DNA from: Maricaulis sp.
GTDB lineage: Bacteria; Pseudomonadota; Alphaproteobacteria; Caulobacterales; Maricaulaceae
DNA length: 57,746 nt
Assembly (NCBI GenBank): GCA_017643585.1
Contig: JAEPND010000016.1
Coordinates: 1 to 57,746, forward strand
Direction of reading: 5' to 3'
Positions 16,749 to 24,620 of the stretch are shown piece by piece. Made by a program: the position numbers and the translations under genes. The notes beneath the pieces were generated by a model that worked only from the letters and a program-made list of their open reading frames with translations, searched no databases and was not told where the DNA came from. Numbering within the stretch: position 1 is the stretch's first letter; each line of letters begins with the position of its first letter.

Positions 16749-17984
16749 ATGCGATCCAATCTTCGTGCTCTGATCTGTGCCTGCACCGGCCTGGTTGTGT
16801 TTTCCGCCCCGGTACCGGCTCAACCATCTCAGCTTCAGGAATTGCTGTCACAACCGGTCGGTATCGAAAGATCCGCCGCGCGTGTTGATGTGCCCATGGA
16901 GGTCCGCTTCGGGAAGCTGTTCATCCAGGCGCAGGTGAATGGTGTGCCAAGGGAGTTCATATTCGACACCGGCTCGCCGACCATTCTCTCCCGGGAGCTG
17001 GCTGATTCACTTGAGCTGGAGGTGCTGGGTGAAAACACTGGCCGGGATGCCAACGGGACCGAAGTGAGCATGCTGTTCGTGCGGGTGGCGCGCCTCGAGA
17101 TCGGCGAGCTTGCCTTCATCGATGTCCCCGCTCTTGTGTTCGATTTTTCCAGTAATGATACGGGCCGCTGCGTCATTGACGGCGGTGTGATCGGCTCGGA
17201 AATCCTGCCGGGAAGCCGGTGGCGGCTGGATGCGCAAGCCGCGCAAATCTCTGTGTTTGCACCGGGGACGAGCCGCGTCGAGGAAGCGCTGTTTGCGTCA
17301 TCGTATCTGCATGATTTTGGCTATCCCCACGCGCCAATCGTCGACTATTCGGTGGGTGAGGTCCGCGACCGGGCTCTGTTTGATACCGGCAGTGCTGGTG
17401 AACTCAGCCTGTTTTCTCGTGTGCTGGAAGACGGCAGTGTCCGCAGGCAACTTGCCGGCGACAGCATCACGCGTGGGCACGGGTATGAAGGGGAATCTGC
17501 GGGCGGGCTTGGGCCGGTTCGGGAACTCGTGCGGTTCAGGACAGACGGGGTCGCCCTTGGCGGGCAAGCCTTGGGCCGGCTCGACGGGGTCGCCCGGGCC
17601 TCTCCACCCAGCCTGTTGGGTGCGGGTTTGTTGGGCCGTTTCAATGTCACGCTTGATTACACGACGTCTCGCTTTGAACTGGTGGAGCGCGATCAACCCG
17701 ATGCAATGGGAAGCACTCCGGGATATGGCCTGGCGTTCAGTGATGGCCAGCTGATCGTCTCCCAGCTCTATGCAGGCAGTGCCGCAGCGGACTCCGGGTT
17801 GCAGCTGAACGATCACGTCCTGGCCGTTAATGAGCGCGCCACGCACGGGCTGGACCCTCAGCAGCGTTGCGAGCTGCTGGACTGGATGTTGGAGGCGCAG
17901 CCCACGCGCTCTGATGCGCGCTTGCGTATACTCAGGAACGGGGAAGAACGGGTTTTCGACGTGCCGGCTGGCGACGCGGACTAG
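16749..17984 (+). CDS. Exported two-lobed aspartic protease with C-terminal PDZ
   Basis: A 411-residue exported protein. A signal peptide (LRALICACTGLVVFSAPVPAQ) is followed by two retropepsin-like lobes, each with a catalytic motif: FDTGSP with Asp73 and FDTGSA with Asp212. A PDZ domain occupies roughly residues 325-410 (YAGSAAADSGLQLNDHVLAVNE). Retropepsins are usually one lobe acting as dimers; here both aspartates are in one chain, like pepsin. The PDZ may select C-terminal peptides. ATG 16749 was chosen as the start of the signal peptide. Its TAG overlaps the convergent PBP stop in CTAG. Confidence 0.8.
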   Translation: MRSNLRALICACTGLVVFSAPVPAQPSQLQELLSQPVGIERSAARVDVPMEVRFGKLFIQAQVNGVPREFIFDTGSPTILSRELADSLELEVLGENTGRDANGTEVSMLFVRVARLEIGELAFIDVPALVFDFSSNDTGRCVIDGGVIGSEILPGSRWRLDAQAAQISVFAPGTSRVEEALFASSYLHDFGYPHAPIVDYSVGEVRDRALFDTGSAGELSLFSRVLEDGSVRRQLAGDSITRGHGYEGESAGGLGPVRELVRFRTDGVALGGQALGRLDGVARASPPSLLGAGLLGRFNVTLDYTTSRFELVERDQPDAMGSTPGYGLAFSDGQLIVSQLYAGSAAADSGLQLNDHVLAVNERATHGLDPQQRCELLDWMLEAQPTRSDARLRILRNGEERVFDVPAGDAD

Positions 17985-19969
17985 TTCCGGCCCTGCCGCC
18001 GCACAGGTGGGTTTTCGCCGGGCTCGAGAAGCGTCTCGAAAGCCTCGGTCAATTCCGAATAGAAGGCGGCCAGGCGTTCATCGCGTTCCGAGCGCGTGCG
18101 CGGCGCTGCGGCGCTGAGATCGCGCGGCGGCAGGTCGGCATGGACCGCGGTCATGAAGCGCTGCCAGATCTGGGCGGGCAAACCGCCCCCGGTGACGTCC
18201 TGCATCGGGCTGTCATTATCATTCCCGACCCAGACCCCGGCTGTGTAATCCTCGGTAAAGCCGATGAACCAGGCATCGCGGAAGGACTGGCTGGTGCCGG
18301 TCTTGCCCCCCACCGAACGGTCCGTCAGGGCGGCCCGGCGGCCAGTGCCGGTCAGCACGACATCCTGCATCATGGTCGACATGGCCTGGGCAACATCGCG
18401 GGTCACGACCTGCTGGGCCTCGCGTTCGGGATGTTCATACAACACATCGCCGCGGGAATTGGAGATCGACGTCACGAAGTAGGGATCGAAACGCTGGCCA
18501 TTGCGCGGAAAGACCGAATAGGCCGCCGTCAGTTCCAGCAGGTTGGCTTCGGCTGCGCCCAGCGCGATCGAGGGCAGGGCCGGCAGGTTGGAGCGGATGC
18601 CCAGGCGCTGGCCGAGCTCGACAATGCGCTCGATGCCCAGCTCGTCGCCGATCTGGGCGGCAACCGTGTTGATTGACCGCTTGAGCGCTTCCTGCAGGGT
18701 GACGAGACCCCGATAGTTTCCGGAAAAATTCTGCGGCGTCCAGCCTTCCAGGTCGACGGGTTCATCCCACACTGCGGTCGATGGTGCGTAGCCCGCTTCC
18801 AGGGCGGCAGTGAAGACGATGGGCTTGAAGGCCGAGCCCGGCTGGCGCTGGGCCTGGGTCGCCCGGTTGAACTGGCTTTGCAGATAGTCGCGTCCACCAT
18901 GCATGGCCCGGACCGCGCCGTCCTGGGCCAACAGGATGATCGCGGCCTCTGACGCCCCCTGGCTGGAGCCATCATTCTCGAGCACCTGCTCTGCTGCCTC
19001 ACCGGCCGCAAGTGTCAGTTGGGGATCTATCGTCGTACGAATGACCAGGTCGGGAATGTTTTCCGGTCCCAGCAGGCGTTCCGCTTCCAGTACGGCATAA
19101 TCAAAGGAGTGGCCCCAGGTCACGCCGGCCTGGGGATCGATATCGGGTTCCACCGGGACGGCCGGATTGGCAATCGCGTCATCATGTGCCACCTGGTCGA
19201 TGAAGCCGGCATCCAGCATGGCGTCGAGCACTGTGGCGGCACGCGCCTGGGCGGCCTCCAGATTGACCGTGGGGTCCAGCCGTGACGGCGCCTTGGGCAG
19301 GGCGGCGAGCAAGGCGGCCTCGGCCAGGCTCAGCTCGGTGGCGGACTTGTCGAAATAGCGCTGGCTGGCGGCCTCAACGCCAAAGGCGCGGGCGCCCAGA
19401 TAGATGCGGTTGAGATAGAGTTCCAGGATCTCGGTCTTGCTGAGATTGCGCTCCAGGGCCATTGCCAGGCGAATTTCCTGCAGCTTGCGGCGCAAGCGGC
19501 GCTCGGGCGACAGGATCAGGTTCTTCACCAGCTGCATGGTGATGGTCGAGCCGCCCTGGACATTGCGGCCGGCCAGCAGGTTTACCCAGACCGCGCGCAG
19601 CACGCCGCGGCGATCAACACCATCATGCTCGTAAAAGCGCTGGTCCTCGATGGCGAGGAAGGCCTGGGGTACGTGCTGGGGCAAGGTGTCCAGGCCGACG
19701 GCCCGGGCATAGAGCGGGCCACGCACGGCCAGCACTTCGCCATTCATGTCCTGCAGGGTGACCGACGGTTCGCGTCGGGTGACCCATAATTCCGAGGCCG
19801 TTTCGGGGGCGTCCGGCAGGTCGTGGAACGCCCAATGCCATACGCCGCCAGAGAAAAGCACACCGAACAGGAGGACAAATGCAGTCACGCCGCCTGCGAT
19901 CAGGCGGTTGCGGCGCTCTCGGCGCTGCCTTTCCATCATGTGATCCGCGCGAAACGGCTCCATGATCAT
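17981..19969 (-). CDS. Class A penicillin-binding protein (PBP1A family)
   Basis: A 662-residue bifunctional peptidoglycan synthase: a short cytoplasmic tail, one membrane helix (LIAGGVTAFVLLFGVLFSGGVWHW), a GT51 glycosyltransferase domain and a transpeptidase domain. GT51 motifs are IEDQRFYEHDGVD, GGSTITMQLVKN and RRLRRKLQEIRLAMALE. Transpeptidase motifs are PGSAFKP (active Ser and Lys), SINT and GGKTGTS. It polymerises and cross-links peptidoglycan. The C-terminus past the last motif is an Arg-rich tail of about 50 residues. It ends in the shared CTAG with the aspartic protease. Confidence 0.93.
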   Translation of the reverse strand: MIMEPFRADHMMERQRRERRNRLIAGGVTAFVLLFGVLFSGGVWHWAFHDLPDAPETASELWVTRREPSVTLQDMNGEVLAVRGPLYARAVGLDTLPQHVPQAFLAIEDQRFYEHDGVDRRGVLRAVWVNLLAGRNVQGGSTITMQLVKNLILSPERRLRRKLQEIRLAMALERNLSKTEILELYLNRIYLGARAFGVEAASQRYFDKSATELSLAEAALLAALPKAPSRLDPTVNLEAAQARAATVLDAMLDAGFIDQVAHDDAIANPAVPVEPDIDPQAGVTWGHSFDYAVLEAERLLGPENIPDLVIRTTIDPQLTLAAGEAAEQVLENDGSSQGASEAAIILLAQDGAVRAMHGGRDYLQSQFNRATQAQRQPGSAFKPIVFTAALEAGYAPSTAVWDEPVDLEGWTPQNFSGNYRGLVTLQEALKRSINTVAAQIGDELGIERIVELGQRLGIRSNLPALPSIALGAAEANLLELTAAYSVFPRNGQRFDPYFVTSISNSRGDVLYEHPEREAQQVVTRDVAQAMSTMMQDVVLTGTGRRAALTDRSVGGKTGTSQSFRDAWFIGFTEDYTAGVWVGNDNDSPMQDVTGGGLPAQIWQRFMTAVHADLPPRDLSAAAPRTRSERDERLAAFYSELTEAFETLLEPGENPPVRRQGRN

Positions 19970-20042
19970 GTTATAGATCCCCGCAAATTCGATGCATTGG
20001 TCCTAAGGCCCCGAGAAAGGGGCCAAATTCAGGCGATATCCT

Positions 20043-20504
20043 ATGTCTTTGCCTTTCTGGAAGATGAAAACTCTATCAGAGATGACCCGCGATGAGTGGG
20101 AATCTCTTTGCGATGGCTGCGGAAAATGCTGCCTGATCAAGCTGGAAGACGAAGATACGGGCTTGCGCCTGGAGACGGATGTCAGCTGTAAATTGTTCAA
20201 TCCCTCTACCTGTCGCTGCAAGCAATACGAGCTGCGCAAGACCGTCGTGCCCGATTGTGTGGTGCTGACCCCGACCAGCGTGCACGAACTGCCCTGGATC
20301 CCGAAAACCTGTGCCTATCGCCTGCTGGCCGAGGGCAAGGATTTGTATGACTGGCACCCGCTGGTCACCGGTGATCCCGACAGCACCCACAAGGCCGGCA
20401 TGTCCGTGATCAACCAGGTCCGGTCCGAGGAGAGTTTCTCCGGCGAGATCGACTGGGACAAACACATTGTGGAATGGCCCGGCGAGGGTGATGAGGACGA
20501 ATAG
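20043..20504 (+). CDS. YcgN/UPF0260 family cysteine-cluster protein
   Basis: A 153-residue cytosolic protein of the UPF0260 (YcgN) family. It opens with the conserved WESLCDGCGKCCLIKLEDEDTG. Further conserved cysteines follow (VSCKLFN, TCRCKQY, VPDCVVL, KTCAYR) and the block DWHPLVTGDPDSTHKAGMSV. The cysteine set suggests metal or Fe-S binding, but no biochemical function is established. It is divergent from the PBP gene, with 73 bp between. ATG 20064 is a possible alternative start. Confidence 0.88.
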   Translation: MSLPFWKMKTLSEMTRDEWESLCDGCGKCCLIKLEDEDTGLRLETDVSCKLFNPSTCRCKQYELRKTVVPDCVVLTPTSVHELPWIPKTCAYRLLAEGKDLYDWHPLVTGDPDSTHKAGMSVINQVRSEESFSGEIDWDKHIVEWPGEGDEDE

Positions 20505-20711
20505 AGACCACCTCGTTGTATTCGCAACAGGAAGTGTTGGTGCATACTTATATAATACTATTTTGGTGCACTGAATTTTAACTACACTGGCTGGCTATTG
20601 TATAAAATTGAATACAAATGAGATATATCTCGGTCTTCGATTGCAGGCGCACGAGACGAATACTGCCTTTGGGGGGCAGGGCTCGTCGCGCCCTACAGGT
20701 GAGACACGGGC
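20505..20711. promoter_or_regulatory. AT-rich region with palindrome and hairpin before STAS/GTA genes
   Basis: A 207-bp gap, markedly AT-rich from 20535 to 20635 in a GC-rich window. It holds a perfect 12-bp palindrome GAGATATATCTC at 20620-20631. An imperfect long hairpin spans 20646-20692: an outer GGCGC-ACGAG/CTCGT-CGCGCC and an inner CTGCC-TTTGGGG-GGCAG. This is the best candidate for the promoter controlling the STAS gene and possibly the GTA cluster. The AGGTGAG before ATG 20712 is the ribosome binding site. Confidence 0.5.
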
Positions 20712-21050
20712 ATGTCGACCAGTCATCAGGCCAGGGAATTGCGCTTCAACTCGCGCCGGGACGGCGATGTCCTGGTGATCGAGCTGCACGGTGAACTCGT
20801 CTTCAAGGAGCACCAGGCCTTCAAATCGCTGATCGAAACCATCGAGGCGACCGATGCAGAGCGCGTGCGCCTGGACCTGGCAGAGCTCGGTCGCAGCGAT
20901 GTCACCACGCTGGGGCTGTTGATGGTGCTGAATGACGCCGTCGCCGATGCTGGACTGGAACTTCAATTCGTCAACGCGTCACGCGCCATGGCCGAGATTT
21001 CCAGACTCTCCCAGACTGGCCGCAAGCTGGACCTGGACCCGGCGGCCTGA
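20712..21050 (+). CDS. STAS domain protein (anti-sigma-antagonist-like)
   Basis: A 112-residue single STAS domain: FNSRRDGDVLVIELHGELVFKEHQAF, then RVRLDLAELGRSDVTTLGLLMVLNDAVADAGL. In anti-anti-sigma factors the residue after the third strand is a phosphorylatable Ser (DSSG). Here the aligned region reads DVTTLG, so a Thr would have to serve, or the protein is not controlled by phosphorylation. No partner kinase is adjacent. It lies directly upstream of the GTA structural genes on the same strand, 143 bp before g1, so a link to GTA expression is possible but unproven. Confidence 0.75.
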   Translation: MSTSHQARELRFNSRRDGDVLVIELHGELVFKEHQAFKSLIETIEATDAERVRLDLAELGRSDVTTLGLLMVLNDAVADAGLELQFVNASRAMAEISRLSQTGRKLDLDPAA

Positions 21051-21193
21051 GGGCGCGCGCCGCGCCGCCAGGCGGGGCAAGTGCGGATAAGGTCGGCCAG
21101 ATCCCCTCGGGGCCTCGCCGCAAAGACCTGAACCGTCACGATATTCCAGAAAATTGATACGCCTTATCCCGGGCATGCAGCCCCGGGCTATAA
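21051..21193. promoter_or_regulatory. Intergenic region before GTA g1, with hairpin at 21168-21187
   Basis: A 143-bp gap between the STAS gene and the first GTA gene. It contains CCCGGG-CATGCAGC-CCCGGG at 21168-21187, a stable hairpin ending just before TATAAATG at 21189. The hairpin would sit immediately 5' of the g1 start and could hide the initiation region or act as an attenuator. No ribosome binding site is visible for g1. Confidence 0.4.
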
Positions 21194-21787
21194 ATGGGTA
21201 TGCCCAGAAAAACCGACAGACGCTTCCGCGACAATGCGGACTGGTTCCCCTTTTTCAGGAAGTACCAGGGCGGTGCCTCGCTTGAGGCAGTGGCGCAGGA
21301 GGCGGGCCGTTCAAAGAACTGGACCGCCCGCTGCCTGCGCCGCCTGGCCGCCCTGGACGAGGATCAGTTGCGCGCGCTGCGTGAAGTGGCCCTGCAGCGC
21401 CTGGTCGCGCGGGCAGATGCCGAGCTCATGCTGGGCTCGCCGGCCGAAGCCGCACGCCTGGCCGCCGGTATTACCGCCATGGCCAAGGCCATCGAGGCTG
21501 AAAAACAAAGTCGAGAGACGATGAGTGACAACACCCAAGACGATACAACAGATCCTGGAGACCATCAGGCCCTGCGCCGTGAAGTTCGGCGAAAATATAT
21601 TGAGCGTGCCCTGGTCTTCCGCCGAGCTGCTCGCCTTGAAAAGGGAGGGGGATGCCAGCCGGTCCGCCCGCCGCATGCTGGAGCTGGACTGGAGCCCGCA
21701 CGAGAACCAGATCCCCCCGCGCGGGGCGTGGCACACCTGGCTGTTCCTGGGCGGCCGCGGCGCGGGCAAGACCCGGGCGGGGGCTGA
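21194..21787 (+). CDS. GTA g1-like small terminase subunit
   Basis: A 196-residue frame whose first 120 or so residues look like GTA g1, the small packaging subunit. A helix-turn-helix-like opening (DWFPFFRKYQGGASLEAVAQEAGRSKNWTARCLRRL) is followed by helical LREVALQRLVARADAELMLGSPAEAARLAAGI. After about residue 150 the frame turns Pro-, Gly- and Arg-rich because it runs across the terminase Walker region in the +1 frame, so that tail is probably not meaningful. The true gene may end earlier, or a stop may have been lost. Starts at 21194 and 21200 are both possible. Confidence 0.6.
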   Translation: MGMPRKTDRRFRDNADWFPFFRKYQGGASLEAVAQEAGRSKNWTARCLRRLAALDEDQLRALREVALQRLVARADAELMLGSPAEAARLAAGITAMAKAIEAEKQSRETMSDNTQDDTTDPGDHQALRREVRRKYIERALVFRRAARLEKGGGCQPVRPPHAGAGLEPAREPDPPARGVAHLAVPGRPRRGQDPGGG

Positions 21788-22886
21788 ATGGGTTCGCGGC
21801 CGTATCCTCGAGGGCGCCCGCCGGGTGGCGCTGGTGGGGCCGACCTTCTCTGATGTCCGCGAAGTGATGATCGAGGGCGTCTCCGGCCTGCGCTCCATCG
21901 GCCCGCCGGACGAGCGTCCGCGCTATGAAAGCAGCCGCCACCGCCTGGTCTGGCCCAATGGGGCGGAGGCCTTTGCCTTTTCCGCCACCGATCCGGACGG
22001 GCTGCGCGGGCCGCAATTCGAGCTCGCCTGGATGGATGAGTTTGCGGCCTGGCCTGAACCACAAAACGCCCTGGACACGCTGCGCATGGGGGTGCGTCTG
22101 GGCCGCGACCCCCGCATCGTCATCACCACCACACCGCGGCCCATCGCGGCGCTGAGAGCCCTGATCACGCAGGCCGGTGTGCGCGTGACGCATCAGCCGA
22201 CCTCGGCCAATGACCGCAATCTCGCACCGGGCTTCGTAGCCGCAATGCAGGCTGCCTATGGCGGAAGCGTGCTGGGGCGCCAGGAGCTGGAAGGTATCTT
22301 GATCGATGATCCGCCCGGGGCGTTGTGGACACGCGATGCGTTGGCGGCGGCCATCGGCAATGCGCGGGATGATTTCGACCGTGTGATCGTCGCGGTGGAC
22401 CCGCCAGTGACCTCGCATGCCCGCTCCGACGAGTGTGGGATTGTGGTGGCGGGCGCTGTGGGCGAGGGCGCTGTCCGTCAGGCCTTCATACTTGCCGATG
22501 AGAGTTTCGGTCCCGCCGCACCTGCAGCCTGGGCCGAACGTGTGGTGGCCGCCTATCACGCGCACCAGGCGGATGCGGTGGTGGCGGAAACCAATCAGGG
22601 TGGCGAGATGGTGTCCCAGATTATCGCCACGCTTGACCCGAACGTGCCGGTCAAGCGTGTGCATGCCTCGCGCGGCAAACGGGCCCGGGCGGAACCGGTC
22701 GCGGCGCTCTACAGCGCCGGGCGCGTGCGCCATCTCGGCCATTTCACGGCGCTGGAAGACCAGATGTGTGCCTTTGGCGCGCCCGGCAGCGCGGTCGCGA
22801 GCCCTGACAGGGTTGATGCGCTGGTCTGGGCGGTGAGTGAGTTATTGCTGGCCCATCCGGCCAGGCCGCGATTGCGGCGCCTGTAA
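21525..22886 (+). CDS. GTA g2 large terminase subunit
   Basis: A 453-residue packaging ATPase/nuclease. The Walker A motif is LFLGGRGAGKTRAGAEW and the Walker B is ELAWMDEFAAWPE, with the coupling motif VITTTPRP. The nuclease part shows the expected acidic residues in VIVAVDPP, VVAETNQGGE and SPDRVDALVWA. It packages DNA into GTA capsids by a headful mechanism. The N-terminus is unclear: the frame opens at GTG 21525, inside g1 in the +1 frame, and the stretch before WSPHENQ resembles other GTA terminases only weakly. No good ribosome binding site is seen at this start. Confidence 0.9.
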   Translation: MTTPKTIQQILETIRPCAVKFGENILSVPWSSAELLALKREGDASRSARRMLELDWSPHENQIPPRGAWHTWLFLGGRGAGKTRAGAEWVRGRILEGARRVALVGPTFSDVREVMIEGVSGLRSIGPPDERPRYESSRHRLVWPNGAEAFAFSATDPDGLRGPQFELAWMDEFAAWPEPQNALDTLRMGVRLGRDPRIVITTTPRPIAALRALITQAGVRVTHQPTSANDRNLAPGFVAAMQAAYGGSVLGRQELEGILIDDPPGALWTRDALAAAIGNARDDFDRVIVAVDPPVTSHARSDECGIVVAGAVGEGAVRQAFILADESFGPAAPAAWAERVVAAYHAHQADAVVAETNQGGEMVSQIIATLDPNVPVKRVHASRGKRARAEPVAALYSAGRVRHLGHFTALEDQMCAFGAPGSAVASPDRVDALVWAVSELLLAHPARPRLRRL

Positions 22887-22909
22887 ATCTGCAAACAAGG
22901 GAGGGGCTG

Positions 22910-23947
22910 ATGCCCACATGGATCGACCGCCTGTTGGGGCGGGAGCGCAAGAGTGGTGCGTCTGGCACCCTGTACGAGCTGGCGCGCAGGACTGGCGGCA
23001 GCCAGGTGGTGCGCGACGTACAGGGGCTGGTGCGGACCGGCTATGAGCGCAACGCCATTGTGCACCGCTGTGTCCGGCTGATCGCGGAAGCGGCCGCCAG
23101 TCGCACCTTCATCGCCACGGGGCCGCCGGGGCGCTTGTTGTCCAGCCCCAATCCCGATCAGTCCGGCCCGGAATTCTGGGAGAATTTCTACGGTCATCTG
23201 GTGCTGGCCGGGAATGCCTATGTGGAATTGTCGGCCCTGGAGGGGCAGCCGCGGGAAATGTATGTGCTGCGCCCCGACCGGGTGCGCGCCATTCCGGGAA
23301 TTCGGGGCTGGCCGCAGACCTATGAATACCGCGCCGGCGAGCACCGGCGGGTGTTCGAGCGCGATGCCGTGAGCCAGCGCAGCGCGCTGTTCCACATGCG
23401 GCTCTTCTCACCTGCGGACGATGCCTATGGATATTCGCCGCTGCAGGCGGCAGCTGCTGCGCTGGACCTGCACAATGCCGGCGGGCGCTGGGCCAAATCT
23501 CTGCTCGACAACGCCGCCCGGCCGTCCGGTGCACTGGTGCTGGACAATGCCGAGGGGCGTCTGAGCGCAGACCAGTATGACCGGCTCAAGGCCGAGCTGG
23601 GCGATGTGCATACCGGCGCTGAAAATGCCGGGCGTCCAATGCTGCTGGAGGGCGGGCTCGACTGGAAGCCCATGTCGCTGACGCCGTCGGACATGGATTT
23701 TGTCGAAGCGCGCCGCGAAGCCGCTCGCGAGATCGCCCTGGCGCTAGGCGTTCCGCCGCTTCTGCTCGGGCTTCCCGGGGATAATACGTATGCGAACTAT
23801 GCCGAGGCCAATGCCTCTTTCTGGCGCCTGACCGTAGAGCCGCTGGTCCGCAAGACCGCAGCTTCCCTCTCGGTCTGGCTGGCGCCCTGGTTCGATACGC
23901 CGGGCACGATCACAGTCGCGGAAAGCGAGGCGCATCATGACGGATAG
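22910..23947 (+). CDS. GTA g3 portal protein (HK97 family)
   Basis: A 345-residue HK97-type portal protein forming the dodecameric ring for DNA entry and exit. Recognisable parts are RTGYERNAIVHRCVRLIAEAAAS, FYGHLVLAGNAYVEL, MYVLRPDRVRAI, YGYSPLQAAAAALDLHN and the C-terminal AREIALALGVPPLLLGLPGDNTYANYAEA. It is on the short side for the family, lacking the long C-terminal extension of phage portals, as in other GTAs. GGGAGGGG precedes the ATG. Its end overlaps g3.5 by 11 bp. Confidence 0.93.
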   Translation: MPTWIDRLLGRERKSGASGTLYELARRTGGSQVVRDVQGLVRTGYERNAIVHRCVRLIAEAAASRTFIATGPPGRLLSSPNPDQSGPEFWENFYGHLVLAGNAYVELSALEGQPREMYVLRPDRVRAIPGIRGWPQTYEYRAGEHRRVFERDAVSQRSALFHMRLFSPADDAYGYSPLQAAAAALDLHNAGGRWAKSLLDNAARPSGALVLDNAEGRLSADQYDRLKAELGDVHTGAENAGRPMLLEGGLDWKPMSLTPSDMDFVEARREAAREIALALGVPPLLLGLPGDNTYANYAEANASFWRLTVEPLVRKTAASLSVWLAPWFDTPGTITVAESEAHHDG

Positions 23948-24182
23948 TCCGCACTGGCATCTCCATCGCCAGGTCACGCTGGGTGTTCTGGTCGCCCTGC
24001 TGGTCCAGACCTCCGGCGCACTGATCTGGGCGGGACGTGTGGGCGAGCGCCTCGACCATCTTGAACGCGCCAGCCTGCGCTCCTCGCCCTTTGCCGAACG
24101 CCTGGCCGGGGTGGAGACGGAAATGCGGCTGGTCCGGCAAAGCCTGGACCGGATTGAACAGCGCATGGAGCAGGATCGGTGA
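23937..24182 (+). CDS. GTA g3.5 small membrane/coiled-coil protein
   Basis: An 81-residue protein with a hydrophobic segment (VTLGVLVALLVQTSGALIW) followed by a coiled coil (RLAGVETEMRLVRQSLDRIEQRMEQD). Position between portal and protease matches g3.5 of the R. capsulatus GTA. The role is unknown. It overlaps the portal gene by 11 bp and the protease gene by 4 bp, so translation is probably coupled. Confidence 0.75.
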   Translation: MTDSPHWHLHRQVTLGVLVALLVQTSGALIWAGRVGERLDHLERASLRSSPFAERLAGVETEMRLVRQSLDRIEQRMEQDR

Positions 24183-24604
24183 GCGCCCTTGCCATTGAGG
24201 GCTTTGCCAGCCTGTTCAATCGCGAGGATCTCGGCGGGGATATTGTCCTGCCCGGCGCCTTTGCCTCGCTGGATACAGCGGTTCGGCCCGTCCCCATGCT
24301 CTATCAGCACGAGCCGGGCGAGCCGATCGGTCGCTGGCAAGTCATCGAGCAGCGTCAGGCGGGGCTCTGGGTGGAGGGCGAGATCTTTGACGTCACCGCG
24401 CGTGCCCGCTCGGTCCAGGCGCTGGTGCGCCGCGGCGCGCTCAGCGGGCTGTCCATCGGCTTCAAGACCCGTACGGCTCGCCCGCGCCCCCGAGGTGGGC
24501 GCTTCCTGGCCGGTATCGAGCTCTGGGAAGTCTCCATCGTCACCTTTCCCATGCTGCCACAAGCGCGGCTGCAACTGGCCGAACCGCAGGAGCGGGCGGC
24601 GTGA
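24179..24604 (+). CDS. GTA g4 prohead protease (HK97 family)
   Basis: A 141-residue U35 prohead protease that matures the capsid by removing the N-terminal delta region of the major capsid protein. It shows the family's His in MLYQHEPGEPIGRW and Ser in RRGALSGLSIGF, followed by LWEVSIVTFPMLPQA. It is short but includes both catalytic elements. The start is a GTG overlapping the g3.5 stop. The capsid gene follows after 16 bp. Confidence 0.9.
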   Translation: MSALAIEGFASLFNREDLGGDIVLPGAFASLDTAVRPVPMLYQHEPGEPIGRWQVIEQRQAGLWVEGEIFDVTARARSVQALVRRGALSGLSIGFKTRTARPRPRGGRFLAGIELWEVSIVTFPMLPQARLQLAEPQERAA

Positions 24605-24620
24605 ACCCCAAGGATCTCTC

